From Scatosoma sp045537295 (lineage in GTDB: Bacteria; Bacillota; Clostridia; Christensenellales; Borkfalkiaceae), in the NCBI GenBank assembly GCA_045537295.1, contig JAZSPG010000014.1, positions 1 to 44,133 of the forward strand: a stretch of DNA of 44,133 nt, written 5' to 3'. Below are positions 32,748 through 41,314 of this stretch, in pieces; the stretch's first letter is position 1; each line of letters starts with the position of its first letter. The translations under genes were made by a program, and so were the position numbers. The notes under the pieces were generated by a model. That model made no database searches and was not told where the DNA came from. It saw nothing but the letters and a program-made list of their open reading frames with translations.

Positions 32748-34511
32748 ATGGATAAGCAGAGGAAATGGCAAGAGTATTCCAACGAGGAAAAGCTGATTGC
32801 TATCGAGGCGTATTTGGACGGTATGAACGGTTTGCAAAACGCCGATTTGGATACGCAAAACGCGCACTTGCAATGGGTGAGGGAACACGTACCCTCGTAT
32901 AAAGCGGGCGGTGGACAAAACTACGTTTTCATTTCCTATTCGCATCGCGATTTTGCCAAGGTTTACCGCGATTTGTCGGCGTTTTTATACAATTCGTATA
33001 AAAAGGTACGCTTTTGGTATGACGAGGGTTTGCCTGCGGGTAAAAACTGGGCGGAGGAAGCGAAACGGTATATCGAACACCCCAACTGCGTTGGCGCGAT
33101 TTTCTATTTGAGTGAAAATTTATTAAACAGTAGCGCGGTGTTGCAGGAAATTCAAATGATTGAAAAATCTGGAAAGCCGTACGTAGCGGTGGCACTGGAT
33201 AAAGAGAAATTTTCCGCCTCGCGCATTATCAAGGATAAATCGGATAAAAATTTTGCGCTATTTGATAAATTTTTCCCCGACGCCGATACCGCGCTTATCT
33301 ACGACGAGGAATACGAAAATATTTTATACCGTATCAATAAAATAGAGGAAACCTTTAATGTGACGGAGGACGTTTTGTCCGATTTTATCTGCGAGGAATA
33401 CGGCGAGGGCTTAAACCTCGTTGAGTACAAAGGTTCGCGTACGGAAGTGTTTATCCCCGAAAAAATCAACGACAAACCCGTGGTGGCGGTTTGTGCGTCG
33501 TTCGATAACGCCGAAAGCATATTCCTGAGTAAAAATATACGGTATATCTTCTCGCCTCTACTCAAAGAGGATACTTACGAGGACGCGAAAAATAAGGACA
33601 CGGCGACCATTTACCGCCTTTGCGAAATGATGCTCGGCGGGTATCAAAAAAAGAGCGCGCCGTTTGGTAGTGCGCCGAATTTAGTGAAAATAAGCGTGGA
33701 TAACGCCAACCCGTATTTCTATGATAAAGACGGCGCGTTGTATAGCAAAGACGGTGCGATTTTGCGGTTACCGCCGAAAAACGAATTAAAAGAATCGCAT
33801 TTAGAGGGCGTGAAAAAAATAGGTGACGGCGCGTTGTACGGGTGCTATTCTAAGCATGAGGGGTTCGACTTGGACGGTATAGAAGAAATCGGCGAAAACG
33901 CGTTCGCGCAAAGCGCGATGTCTATTTATTCGTTCGGTTCAACCTTGCGTATTTTATCGCCCAGCGCGTTTTGGGGTATGCAAAGCCGTTTCCCGATAGC
34001 CGATATTACGGGCGAGCTGTTGGTGGTGGACGACTGGTGTTTTAAGGATACGCAGTTGATAAAATACGCAGGCATAACGGACGGGGTAATCAAGATAGGC
34101 AAGGGCGCGTTTTTCGGGTCTATGTGCCATTTAATATCCTTCCCAAGCACGCTCAAAGAAATCGGCGTGGGCGCGTTCGCGGCGTCGGCGTTGGAGATTG
34201 CGACTATCCCTGAGGGGACGGAATATATCGGTAATTTGGCGTTTTATAATTGCGAACAATTAGAAATCGTGCAAATCCCCGCAAGTGTAAAATATATCGG
34301 CGGGGACGCGTTTTTCGGTTGTGACGCCTTGCGTTACGTTCGATATAAAGGCAAAAGAAAACAGCTCGCACAAATTAAAACGAGCGGGGACGGTCCGAGC
34401 GAGGAGTTTATGAAAAAAATCGTTTGTCAAAACGAGCGCTGGCGTAGGTTCAAGCTCTGGATTCGGGATAAAATTCATAATTTAGCAGAGAAAATTTTAG
34501 AAAAGGTATAA
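32748..34511 (+). CDS. TIR domain protein with BspA-type leucine-rich repeats
   Basis: A 587-aa protein. After a 55-residue N-terminal helix-rich extension, residues about 58-175 form a TIR domain: YVFISYSHRDFAKVYRDL, box 2-like VRFWYDEGLPAG, and NLLNSSAVLQEIQMIEK with E134 at the NADase position. Residues about 215-300 form a linker domain. Residues about 320-545 carry LRR_5 repeats (IGDGALYGC, IGENAFAQS, IGKGAFFGS, IGVGAFAAS, IGNLAFYNC, IGGDAFFGC), and the basic C-terminus may bind membrane or nucleic acid. No signal peptide, so it is cytoplasmic. TIR-LRR_5 fusions occur in gut Clostridia, where the repeats probably sense a ligand. AAGGAG and 9-10 bp gaps place it in the def-fmt operon. Confidence 0.85.
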   Translation: MDKQRKWQEYSNEEKLIAIEAYLDGMNGLQNADLDTQNAHLQWVREHVPSYKAGGGQNYVFISYSHRDFAKVYRDLSAFLYNSYKKVRFWYDEGLPAGKNWAEEAKRYIEHPNCVGAIFYLSENLLNSSAVLQEIQMIEKSGKPYVAVALDKEKFSASRIIKDKSDKNFALFDKFFPDADTALIYDEEYENILYRINKIEETFNVTEDVLSDFICEEYGEGLNLVEYKGSRTEVFIPEKINDKPVVAVCASFDNAESIFLSKNIRYIFSPLLKEDTYEDAKNKDTATIYRLCEMMLGGYQKKSAPFGSAPNLVKISVDNANPYFYDKDGALYSKDGAILRLPPKNELKESHLEGVKKIGDGALYGCYSKHEGFDLDGIEEIGENAFAQSAMSIYSFGSTLRILSPSAFWGMQSRFPIADITGELLVVDDWCFKDTQLIKYAGITDGVIKIGKGAFFGSMCHLISFPSTLKEIGVGAFAASALEIATIPEGTEYIGNLAFYNCEQLEIVQIPASVKYIGGDAFFGCDALRYVRYKGKRKQLAQIKTSGDGPSEEFMKKIVCQNERWRRFKLWIRDKIHNLAEKILEKV

Positions 34512-34520
34512 AAATAGAAA

Positions 34521-35471
34521 ATGAAAATCGTATACGCAGGCACGCCCGAGTTCGCGGTGATGCCCTTACAAAACTTAATAGACGCGGGCTATGAAATCGC
34601 GGGCGTGGTAACGCAATCGGACAAACCGCAGGGCCGGAAAGGCGTACTCACGCCCCCGCCCGTGAAAACACTCGCGCTTGCTTGTAATTTGCCCGTAATC
34701 CAACCCGAACGCTTGAAAAACGAGCTGGAAAGTTTGCGCGCGCTCGGCGGGGATATTATGATAACCTGCGCATACGGTCAAATTTTAACGCAAGAGGTTT
34801 TGGATTTATTCCCGCTCGGCGTATGGAATATCCACGCGGGTTTGTTGCCCAAGTACCGCGGTGCGTCGCCTATCCAAAGCTGTATCATAAACGGCGAAAC
34901 CCAAACGGGCGTGAGCATTATGAAAACGGAACTTGGCTTAGATTGCGGGGATATTTTGTGCGTGGAAAAAACGCCGATAGAAGATAGTGAAACTTACGGC
35001 GAATTATCTCAAAGACTTTCAAAAATAGGCGCGAAACTTTTATTGACGGCGTTAGATATTTTGCAAACGGGCGATTATACCCTGCAAAAGCAAGGCGAAA
35101 AAGAGGTCGGCGTCGTGAAAAAAATCCATAAAGAACAGGCGAAAATCGACTTTTCTAAGCCTGCGCGCGAAATCGTGAATTTGGTGCGCGGAACAAACCC
35201 CGCGCCCGTGGCGTTTACTAAGGTTGGCGAACTCGTTGTGAATGTTTACCGCGCGGAAATCGCACAGTTAAACGATAGCGAAAAAGAAACTTGGGGAAGG
35301 GCGCAAATCGGCGAAATTCTAAGCGACAGCGTAAAGCGCGGTTTGCTTATCAAATGCGCGGACGGCGCGGTGAAATTAACCGAGGTACAAGGCGCGGGCG
35401 GAAAAAGAATGCGCGGAAACGACTTTTTGAACGGTAGAAAGGTAAGCAAAGGACAGGTGTGTATATGCTGA
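34521..35471 (+). CDS. fmt: Methionyl-tRNA formyltransferase
   Basis: A 316-aa enzyme that formylates initiator methionyl-tRNA with 10-formyl-THF. The catalytic residues are N103, H105 and D141 in WNIHAGLLPKYRGASPIQ and LGLDCGDIL. KIVYAGTPEFAV starts the Rossmann part, and the C-terminal OB-like domain (about 205-310) binds tRNA. No strong ribosome site is visible (AAAATAGAAA), so it may depend on read-through from the TIR-LRR gene 9 bp upstream. Its 3' end overlaps rsmB. Confidence 0.96.
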   Translation: MKIVYAGTPEFAVMPLQNLIDAGYEIAGVVTQSDKPQGRKGVLTPPPVKTLALACNLPVIQPERLKNELESLRALGGDIMITCAYGQILTQEVLDLFPLGVWNIHAGLLPKYRGASPIQSCIINGETQTGVSIMKTELGLDCGDILCVEKTPIEDSETYGELSQRLSKIGAKLLLTALDILQTGDYTLQKQGEKEVGVVKKIHKEQAKIDFSKPAREIVNLVRGTNPAPVAFTKVGELVVNVYRAEIAQLNDSEKETWGRAQIGEILSDSVKRGLLIKCADGAVKLTEVQGAGGKRMRGNDFLNGRKVSKGQVCIC

Positions 35472-36694
35472 GCAATCCCGTGTACGACCCCTTTTTAATT
35501 TTGACCAAGGTGTATTCGGACGGCGCACACTTGAAACAGGCGATTACCGATACTTATATCGAGGAACAGTACCGTTCGAGAACGGTGAAAATCGTGTACG
35601 GGGTGCTGGAAAACGATATTTATTTCGAACAGTGTATTCGCCATTACGCGCCCAAAGCACCAAAATTAGCGGTGCGGACGATATTAAAAATTTGCCTGTA
35701 TATGCTACTTTTTATGGATAAAAAGCGGTATATGGTTACCGATTGCGCTGTTACGCTTTGCAAAAAGCTGGGCAAGAGCGGGGTGAGCGGGTTTGTCAAC
35801 GCGTTCCTGCGTAGATTTGATAAAGACGAGGTAGAAAAAACGCTTACGCAGGCTTGGGTGAAGTATTCCTACCCGCAATACGCGTTCGAATGGTTAAAAA
35901 AGGAATACGGCTCGCGTGCGGAGCAAATTGCTACGGCGCGCTCTGGCGGGGTGTCCGTCCGTTTTGAAAAGGAAGAGGAAAAATATTTGACGAGAACGCA
36001 TACCAAAACGCCGTTTTCCGAAAAATACGGTAATTATCTTTTTGAAAATTTCGCGCGCGACGAGGGTTTTGACGAGGGGGCGTACACCTTTCAATCGGTG
36101 GGCAGTATCGCCATTTGCGATTGCGTTACGCCGTGTGAAAAGATGCTGGACGCGTGTTCCGCACCGGGCGGAAAATCCGTGTTACTTAGTAAAAAATGCG
36201 ACAGCGTTACCGCGTTTGAATTGCACGAACACCGCGTTGCGCTGATAGAGAGTTATAAAACGCGTATGGACGTGCAAAATTTGACGGCGACGCAAAAGGA
36301 CAGTAGTGTTTACGACGAAAGCTACGAACAGAAATTCGACGGCGTTTTGTGCGACGTGCCTTGTTCGGGGTTTGGAACGGTAAGTGAAAACCCCGATATC
36401 AAGCTCTTTCGAAAAAAAGAGGATTTTACCGCGCTTGCGAAAACGCAAAAAAGTATTTTGGACGCGTGTAGCGGGTATGTGAAAAAGGGCGGGTTTTTGT
36501 ACTATTCCACCTGTTCGCTTTTCGCCTGTGAAAACGACGAAATCGTGGGTGCGTTTTTGAAAAACCACGGCGAGTTTGCAGTGGAAAAATTAGACAGTCC
36601 GCTTGCGCACGATAATAAAAAATACGGTTTGCAGTTTTTGCCCGACAAAGCGTTCGGTGCGGGGTTTTATATAGCGAAGATGAGGCGGTTATGA
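35465..36694 (+). CDS. rsmB: 16S rRNA (cytosine-C5)-methyltransferase RsmB
   Basis: A SAM-dependent m5C methyltransferase of about 409 aa acting on 16S rRNA (C967 in E. coli). An N-terminal NusB-like RNA-binding domain (about 1-140) leads to the catalytic part with LDACSAPGGKSVLL, DVPCSGFGTVSENPD (first cysteine) and YYSTCSLF (second cysteine). ATG 35465 is used; GTG 35459 is an equal possibility, both near AAAGGA. It overlaps fmt by 7 bp and rlmN by 4 bp (ATGA), so translation is coupled through the trio. Confidence 0.92.
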   Translation: MLSNPVYDPFLILTKVYSDGAHLKQAITDTYIEEQYRSRTVKIVYGVLENDIYFEQCIRHYAPKAPKLAVRTILKICLYMLLFMDKKRYMVTDCAVTLCKKLGKSGVSGFVNAFLRRFDKDEVEKTLTQAWVKYSYPQYAFEWLKKEYGSRAEQIATARSGGVSVRFEKEEEKYLTRTHTKTPFSEKYGNYLFENFARDEGFDEGAYTFQSVGSIAICDCVTPCEKMLDACSAPGGKSVLLSKKCDSVTAFELHEHRVALIESYKTRMDVQNLTATQKDSSVYDESYEQKFDGVLCDVPCSGFGTVSENPDIKLFRKKEDFTALAKTQKSILDACSGYVKKGGFLYYSTCSLFACENDEIVGAFLKNHGEFAVEKLDSPLAHDNKKYGLQFLPDKAFGAGFYIAKMRRL

Positions 36695-37746
36695 AAGCGA
36701 TATTACAGGACTTGTCCTTTGCGGAAATTGAAAATTTAACGCTTGCATTAGGCGAGAAAAAGTTCCGTGCAAAACAGCTGTTTGAGGGCCTGACGCAGGG
36801 TAAGGGAATAAACGAAATTACCTCGCTACCCAAAGCGTTCAAGGAAAAGCTTTGCGAATGCTACGAGGAAAAATGCGTGGTTATAAAAGAGGTATATACC
36901 TCTTCGGACGGTACGGAAAAGTATTTATTTTCGCTTGCGGATGGGAATATTATCGAAGGCGTATTGATGAAATATAAATACGGCTATACGCAATGCGTAT
37001 CGACGCAGGTGGGGTGCAGGATGGGCTGTAAATTTTGCGCCTCTACCCTGGGGGGCTTGACGCGCAATCTCACCGCGGGCGAAATTTTATCGCAGATTTT
37101 GGTGGTAAACGCCCTGCATAAAGCGGATAAAAACGGGCAGGGCAAAGAGGCGCGCGCCGTTACGAATATCGTTTTGATGGGTAGCGGAGAACCGCTTGAT
37201 AACTACGACGAAACGGTCAAGTTTTTACGGCTCGTCACCAGCGCGGAGGGCTTGGGTATAAGCGCGCGGAATATTTCGCTTTCGACCTGCGGTATCGTAC
37301 CCAAAATGTATCAACTTGCAAACGAGGGGATACCCGTGAATTTGACGGTATCCTTGCACGCGACGGACGATAAAACGCGAGAGCGGACGATGCCCGTGGC
37401 GAAAGCGTATAAGATAGAGGAAATATTAAAAGCCTGCGAGTATTACTTTGAAAAAACGGGCAGGCGGTATTATTTTGAATACACGCTAATCGCGGGTGAA
37501 AACTGCGACGAAACGCACGCGGACGCGTTGGTGAAATTGTTAAAGGGGAAACCTTGCCATATCAATTTAATTCGGCTTAACGAGGTGAAAGAACGCTCGT
37601 TAAAGGCTTTGGACGAAAAGAACGCCTACCGCTTTTTAGGACGCTTGGAAAAGGGCGGGGTTTCGGCGACTTTGCGCCGTCAAATCGGTGTGGATATCGG
37701 CGGAGCGTGCGGGCAACTTCGAGCGAGTTATTTGGAGCGGGAATAA
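36691..37746 (+). CDS. rlmN: 23S rRNA/tRNA adenine-C2 methyltransferase RlmN
   Basis: A radical-SAM enzyme of 351 aa that methylates A2503 of 23S rRNA and A37 of some tRNAs. The 4Fe-4S cysteines are C109, C113 and C116 (CRMGCKFC), in the context QVGCRMGCKFCASTLGG. GSGEPLDNYDE, STCGIVPKM and a C-terminal GGACGQLRASYL, with the methyl-carrier cysteine, are also seen. Start overlaps the rsmB stop. In many Firmicutes prpC, prkC and rsgA come between rlmN and rpe; here a YgjV-like gene takes that place. Confidence 0.96.
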   Translation: MKAILQDLSFAEIENLTLALGEKKFRAKQLFEGLTQGKGINEITSLPKAFKEKLCECYEEKCVVIKEVYTSSDGTEKYLFSLADGNIIEGVLMKYKYGYTQCVSTQVGCRMGCKFCASTLGGLTRNLTAGEILSQILVVNALHKADKNGQGKEARAVTNIVLMGSGEPLDNYDETVKFLRLVTSAEGLGISARNISLSTCGIVPKMYQLANEGIPVNLTVSLHATDDKTRERTMPVAKAYKIEEILKACEYYFEKTGRRYYFEYTLIAGENCDETHADALVKLLKGKPCHINLIRLNEVKERSLKALDEKNAYRFLGRLEKGGVSATLRRQIGVDIGGACGQLRASYLERE

Positions 37747-37747
37747 T

Positions 37748-38314
37748 ATGCAGAACAAGACGTTATCGCTTATCGCGGGTTTTTTGGCAATGCTGTTCGT
37801 GGGAACGAGTTATTTCTTCACCCAAAAGAGAAAGTATTTGTTTTTTCAAGCGACGGGTATCGTGTTTTTGATACTTTCGTACCTTTTCGACGGCGCGTAT
37901 TTTGCAATGATAGGCTTGGGCGTAGCGTTGATGAGAACGCTCGTCTATTTCGGTTACGAGCAGAAGAAAAAAATTACGCCCGTATGGGTGGCGGTGGCGT
38001 TTTCGCTGATTACCGTTTTTGCGTATTTTATCGTCAACTGGTGGATATTGCACGCGGTAAAGACCATAGATTTAATTTGCGTGGCGTCGCTCGTGGGGTA
38101 TGCGCTCGTATTGCGTATTCCTGATTTGAACAAAGTGCGGTATTTGGTGCTGTTGCCGATTAGTTTGTCTATCGTATACAACGCGTTTTCGGGAACGGCG
38201 GTGTTTGTCACAATTTCTTATTCTTTCGAGCTTGTTATGAGCGTTTTAGCAATTTTCAAATATCAAATTTTTACAAAACGAAAAACGGAGGTTACAACAA
38301 ATGAAACAAATTAA
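37748..38314 (+). CDS. ygjV: YgjV family inner-membrane protein
   Basis: ATG 37748 (GGAGCGGG upstream) gives 188 aa; earlier in-frame codons lie inside rlmN. It has about six membrane segments beginning KTLSLIAGFLAMLFVGTSYFF and matches the Imp-YgjV group of small membrane proteins of unknown function, including the FFQATGIVFLILSYLFDG and MRTLVYF sections. The tail is hydrophilic (KRKTEVTTNETN). The last 14 bp overlap rpe, so the genes are coupled. The family match is by pattern and moderately sure. Confidence 0.75.
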   Translation: MQNKTLSLIAGFLAMLFVGTSYFFTQKRKYLFFQATGIVFLILSYLFDGAYFAMIGLGVALMRTLVYFGYEQKKKITPVWVAVAFSLITVFAYFIVNWWILHAVKTIDLICVASLVGYALVLRIPDLNKVRYLVLLPISLSIVYNAFSGTAVFVTISYSFELVMSVLAIFKYQIFTKRKTEVTTNETN

Positions 38315-38954
38315 AATTGCACCGTCTATCTTATCGGCGGACTTTTCGAAAATGGGCGAGGAAGTCGCGTCCTTGGAAAAATGCGGAGCGGATTTAGTGC
38401 ATTGCGACGTTATGGACGGCGTGTTCGTGAATAATATTACGTTCGGGATTAAAATGGTACAGGATATTAGAAAATGCACGAGCTTGCCCCTCGATTGCCA
38501 TTTGATGATAGTGCATCCCGAAAAATACGTCGAACGCTTTGCCAAAGCGGGCGCGGATATTATCACCGTACATTACGAGGCGTGCCAAGACAACTTAAAA
38601 CAAGTGTTAGAACTTATTAAATCGACGGGCGTAAAATGCGGTGCGGTTATCAATCCCGATACGCCCGTGGAGAAAATTGAGGACGTAATTCCGATGTGCG
38701 ATATGGTGCTGATAATGAGCGTATTCCCGGGTTTTGGCGGACAAAAATTTATTCCGAGTGCGCTCGATAAGCTCCGTGAAGTCAAGGCGATTGTCGAAAA
38801 ATGCGGTAAGGATATCGATATCCAAATCGACGGTGGCGTGGGTTTGGATAATATCCAAACGGTGAAAGACGCGGGCGCGAACGTAATCGTAGCGGGTAGC
38901 GCGGTGTTTAACGCGGAGGACAGAGCGGAGAGAATTGCGCGGTTAAAGGCGTAA
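38301..38954 (+). CDS. rpe: Ribulose-phosphate 3-epimerase
   Basis: A 217-aa TIM-barrel enzyme of the pentose phosphate pathway that interconverts D-ribulose-5-phosphate and D-xylulose-5-phosphate. Metal ligands include H34 and D36 in VHCDVMDG and H67 in DCHLMI; IQIDGGVGLDNIQ and VAGSAVFN form the phosphate site. CGGAGG precedes the ATG. It lies in its usual Firmicutes neighbourhood but directly after the YgjV-like gene. Confidence 0.97.
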   Translation: MKQIKIAPSILSADFSKMGEEVASLEKCGADLVHCDVMDGVFVNNITFGIKMVQDIRKCTSLPLDCHLMIVHPEKYVERFAKAGADIITVHYEACQDNLKQVLELIKSTGVKCGAVINPDTPVEKIEDVIPMCDMVLIMSVFPGFGGQKFIPSALDKLREVKAIVEKCGKDIDIQIDGGVGLDNIQTVKDAGANVIVAGSAVFNAEDRAERIARLKA

Positions 38955-38985
38955 AAGATAAAGGCGTAAAAGAGGCTTTATTAAA

Positions 38986-40398
38986 ATGACGGCAGAAAAA
39001 AAGAAGGTGGATTTCACCCAAGGGAAAATTTTCCCTATGCTAATCTTGTTCGTATTGCCGATAGTGGCAACGAATTTATTGCAAATGTTTTATAACGCCG
39101 CGGATATGATGGCGGTAAGTTTATCGCACGAGGCAAACGCCGTCGGGGCGATAGGTACGACGACTTCGTTCGTGCATTTAATCGTCAACGTCTTTATCGG
39201 CTTTTCCGTCGGCGCAAACGTCGTCGTTGCCAAGCATATCGGCGCGAACGATAAGGAAAAAACCCAGCGTGCCGTGCATACTTCCTTGATTATGGCGGTT
39301 ATATTCGGCGTCGTCGGCGCGGGTTTAGGTATCGCCGTTTCCCGCCCGATTTTGCAAGCGATGGGAAATACGGGTAGCTTGTTGGATTTGGCGGTAAAGT
39401 ATACCTATATCTATTTTGCGGGTGTACCGTTTTTGGCTTTGACCAACTATTTAATTGCGATTTTCAGAGCGAAAGGCGACGCCAAAACGCCCCTTATCGT
39501 ACTCTCGCTTGCGGGATTAGTCAACGTGGGGCTGAATTTGTTTTTCGTGTTGGTGGCAAAACTGTCCGTTGAAGGCGTGGCGATTGCTACCGCCACGGCG
39601 AATTTGCTCTCTTTCGTCGTTTTGCTTATTAAATTGCGCAAGGACAAGGATTTTACTACCTTTTCGTTTAAGCGTTTGAAAATAGAACGCAAATCGTTTG
39701 GGGAAATTATCAGAATCGGTTTGCCCGCGGCAATCCAAGGCGGACTCTTTTCGCTTTCGAATATGCTTATTCAATCCTCTATCGTAACGGTGAACAACAA
39801 CCTTTGCCCCGCGGGGATTGACTATCAGCCCGTCGTAAACGGTAGCGCGGCGGCGGGAAATTTGGAAGGGTTCGTGTATACCTCAATGAACGCGGTATAT
39901 CAAGGCGCAATCACCTTTACCAGTCAAAATATGGGGGCGAAAAAGCCCGAGCGTGTCAAACCGATTATGTATAACTGCTTTTTATTAACGACGCTTATCG
40001 GCGTGCTTATGGGTGCGTTCGTGTTGCTGTTGAAAGCACCGCTACTTTCCTTATACGGTGTAATCGCTGGCGCGGAGGGGAGTGTAGAGGCGCTTGCAAT
40101 GCAATCGGCAACCATTCGGCTTTGGATAGTTTGCGCACCGTACTTTTTATGCGGTACGATGGAAGTTTGTACGGGCGTATTAAGGGGGCTTGGCAAATCG
40201 CTTACCTCGACGGTAATTGCGTTGGTTGGTTCGTGCTTGCTTCGCGTGGTGTGGCTACTCACCGTGTTCCCTGCAAGGCAGACCTTACAAACGGTGTTTA
40301 TGTGTTATCCGATAACTTGGACGCTGACGACGCTTACGGGGTTTGTGGTAATCCAAATGCTGTTAAAACGGATAATCAAAGAACGGGATTTTGCGTAA
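38986..40398 (+). CDS. MATE family efflux transporter
   Basis: A 470-aa membrane protein of 12 predicted segments in two six-helix halves. It has the DinF/NorM-like pattern ILFVLPIVATNLLQMFYNAADM near the N-terminus and GLPAAIQGGLFSLSNMLIQSSI in the second half. MATE proteins export drugs or metabolites using a sodium or proton gradient. The substrate cannot be told. It is 31 bp after rpe with GAGG upstream and ends the long operon at a strong terminator. Confidence 0.93.
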   Translation: MTAEKKKVDFTQGKIFPMLILFVLPIVATNLLQMFYNAADMMAVSLSHEANAVGAIGTTTSFVHLIVNVFIGFSVGANVVVAKHIGANDKEKTQRAVHTSLIMAVIFGVVGAGLGIAVSRPILQAMGNTGSLLDLAVKYTYIYFAGVPFLALTNYLIAIFRAKGDAKTPLIVLSLAGLVNVGLNLFFVLVAKLSVEGVAIATATANLLSFVVLLIKLRKDKDFTTFSFKRLKIERKSFGEIIRIGLPAAIQGGLFSLSNMLIQSSIVTVNNNLCPAGIDYQPVVNGSAAAGNLEGFVYTSMNAVYQGAITFTSQNMGAKKPERVKPIMYNCFLLTTLIGVLMGAFVLLLKAPLLSLYGVIAGAEGSVEALAMQSATIRLWIVCAPYFLCGTMEVCTGVLRGLGKSLTSTVIALVGSCLLRVVWLLTVFPARQTLQTVFMCYPITWTLTTLTGFVVIQMLLKRIIKERDFA

Positions 40399-40402
40399 CG
40401 GG

Positions 40403-40437
40403 AAAAGCCGACTTGCGAAAAGCAAGTCGGCTTTTTT
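40403..40437 (+). terminator. Strong intrinsic terminator after the MATE gene
   Basis: AAAAGCCGACTTGC (40403-40416) pairs with GCAAGTCGGCTTTT (40422-40435), loop GAAAA, then TT. It ends the housekeeping operon. Confidence 0.9.
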
Positions 40438-40448
40438 AAGTTTAGGTT

Positions 40449-40473
40449 AAAAGGGCGAGGGGATACTCGCCTT
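40449..40473 (-). terminator. Terminator-like hairpin after rpmB
   Basis: On the minus strand AAGGCGAG pairs with CTCGCCCTT with one bulge, followed by TTTTAACC. It lies 14 bp past the rpmB stop. Confidence 0.5.
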
Positions 40474-40486
40474 AGTTACGAAGACG

Positions 40487-40672
40487 TCAGTCTGCCTTTT
40501 TCAGCGTTCTGATACATCTTGCGCAAACGTAACCGTTGGTTTCCTTACCGTCCTCGACGTAGGAAATCTTTTGAACGTTTACTTTGAAAGTTCTTCTCGT
40601 TTTACGGTTGGAGTGGCTAACGTTGTTACCCGACGCTTGACCTTTACCGCAAATATTGCATACTCTCGACAT
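40487..40672 (-). CDS. rpmB: 50S ribosomal protein L28, zinc-ribbon form
   Basis: A 61-aa protein of the large subunit. MSRVCNICGKG and VCARCIRTLKK hold two CXXC pairs, so this is the zinc-binding (C+) form. SHSNRKTRRTFKVNVQ is the typical core. GGAGGTGTC precedes the ATG on the minus strand. It faces yloU, yloV and recG, the usual Firmicutes arrangement. A TTGACT-17-TAGGAG match upstream has a poor -10; the promoter is uncertain. Confidence 0.96.
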   Translation of the reverse strand: MSRVCNICGKGQASGNNVSHSNRKTRRTFKVNVQKISYVEDGKETNGYVCARCIRTLKKAD

Positions 40673-40732
40673 ATTGACACCTCCGATTTGGGAATTATTT
40701 TGCCGTGGTTTATCTATAAACGACTCCTATTT

Positions 40733-40748
40733 TTGCGCGCAAAAAAAG
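40733..40748. promoter_or_regulatory. Palindrome TTTTTGCGCGCAAAAA upstream of rpmB
   Basis: A perfect 16-bp palindrome about 60 bp before the rpmB start. It fills the spacer of the weak TTGACT-17-TAGGAG promoter match on the minus strand. It could be an operator for zinc or growth-rate control; this is inference. Confidence 0.35.
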
Positions 40749-40860
40749 TCAACGCAAAAACAAGCAATAATAATATAGCATTTTTAAGGAGAAAAATCAA
40801 TCAAAATTAAGCCGAAAAAGACAAAAAATAAAAAATATTAAGAAAATTTTGAAAAAGTAC

Positions 40861-40889
40861 TTGCCAAATGCAAACAAATAGTGTAAAAT
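40861..40889 (+). promoter_or_regulatory. Sigma-A promoter for the Asp23-YloV-RecG genes
   Basis: TTGCCA (40861-40866), 17 bp, TAAAAT (40884-40889). Confidence 0.75.
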
Positions 40890-40912
40890 GAAAGGGTACT
40901 TGGAGAATGATT

Positions 40913-41263
40913 ATGTCAGTAAATACGAATAACGCTTACGGCAAAATATCCATTTCCGACCTTGCTATCGCAAAGGTCGCGTCTAATACTGCAATGGAAT
41001 CGTACGGCATTGTGGAAATGGTTTCGCGCCGTTTTACCGATAGCTTGGCTTTACTAATGAAAAAAGAAGTGGGCGGTAAAGGCATAAGAGTTACCACTTC
41101 CGGAAACAGAATTTATATTGACGTGTACGTCATTATTAAATACGGCGTGTCCATAAGCGCCGTTGCCGAATCGCTGAAAGAGGCGATTAAATATAAAGTC
41201 GAGGCGTTTACAGGTATGATTGTCGCTACCGTCAACGTAAACGTAATCGGCGTCAAACTCTAA
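40913..41263 (+). CDS. yloU: Asp23/Gls24 family envelope-stress protein (YloU)
   Basis: ATG 40913 is preferred over ATG 40907 because GGAG (40902-40905) is 7 nt from it; this gives 116 aa. YGKISISDLAIAKVASNTAMESYGIVEM and GVSISAVAESLKEAIKYKVEAFTGM are typical of the family. Such proteins attach to the membrane or envelope and respond to cell-wall stress, though function is poorly defined. In Firmicutes the gene often lies before yloV (fakA) and recG, as here. Confidence 0.9.
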   Translation: MSVNTNNAYGKISISDLAIAKVASNTAMESYGIVEMVSRRFTDSLALLMKKEVGGKGIRVTTSGNRIYIDVYVIIKYGVSISAVAESLKEAIKYKVEAFTGMIVATVNVNVIGVKL

Positions 41264-41274
41264 AAGTTCAGGCG

Positions 41275-41310
41275 CACGCGAAAGCAATTTTGCGATTGCG
41301 CTTTTTTGCG
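41275..41310 (+). terminator. Possible weak terminator after yloU
   Basis: AAAGCAAT pairs with ATTGCGCTTTTTT imperfectly around TTTGCG, followed by T6. It may only attenuate. Confidence 0.45.
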
Positions 41311-41314
41311 TAAC

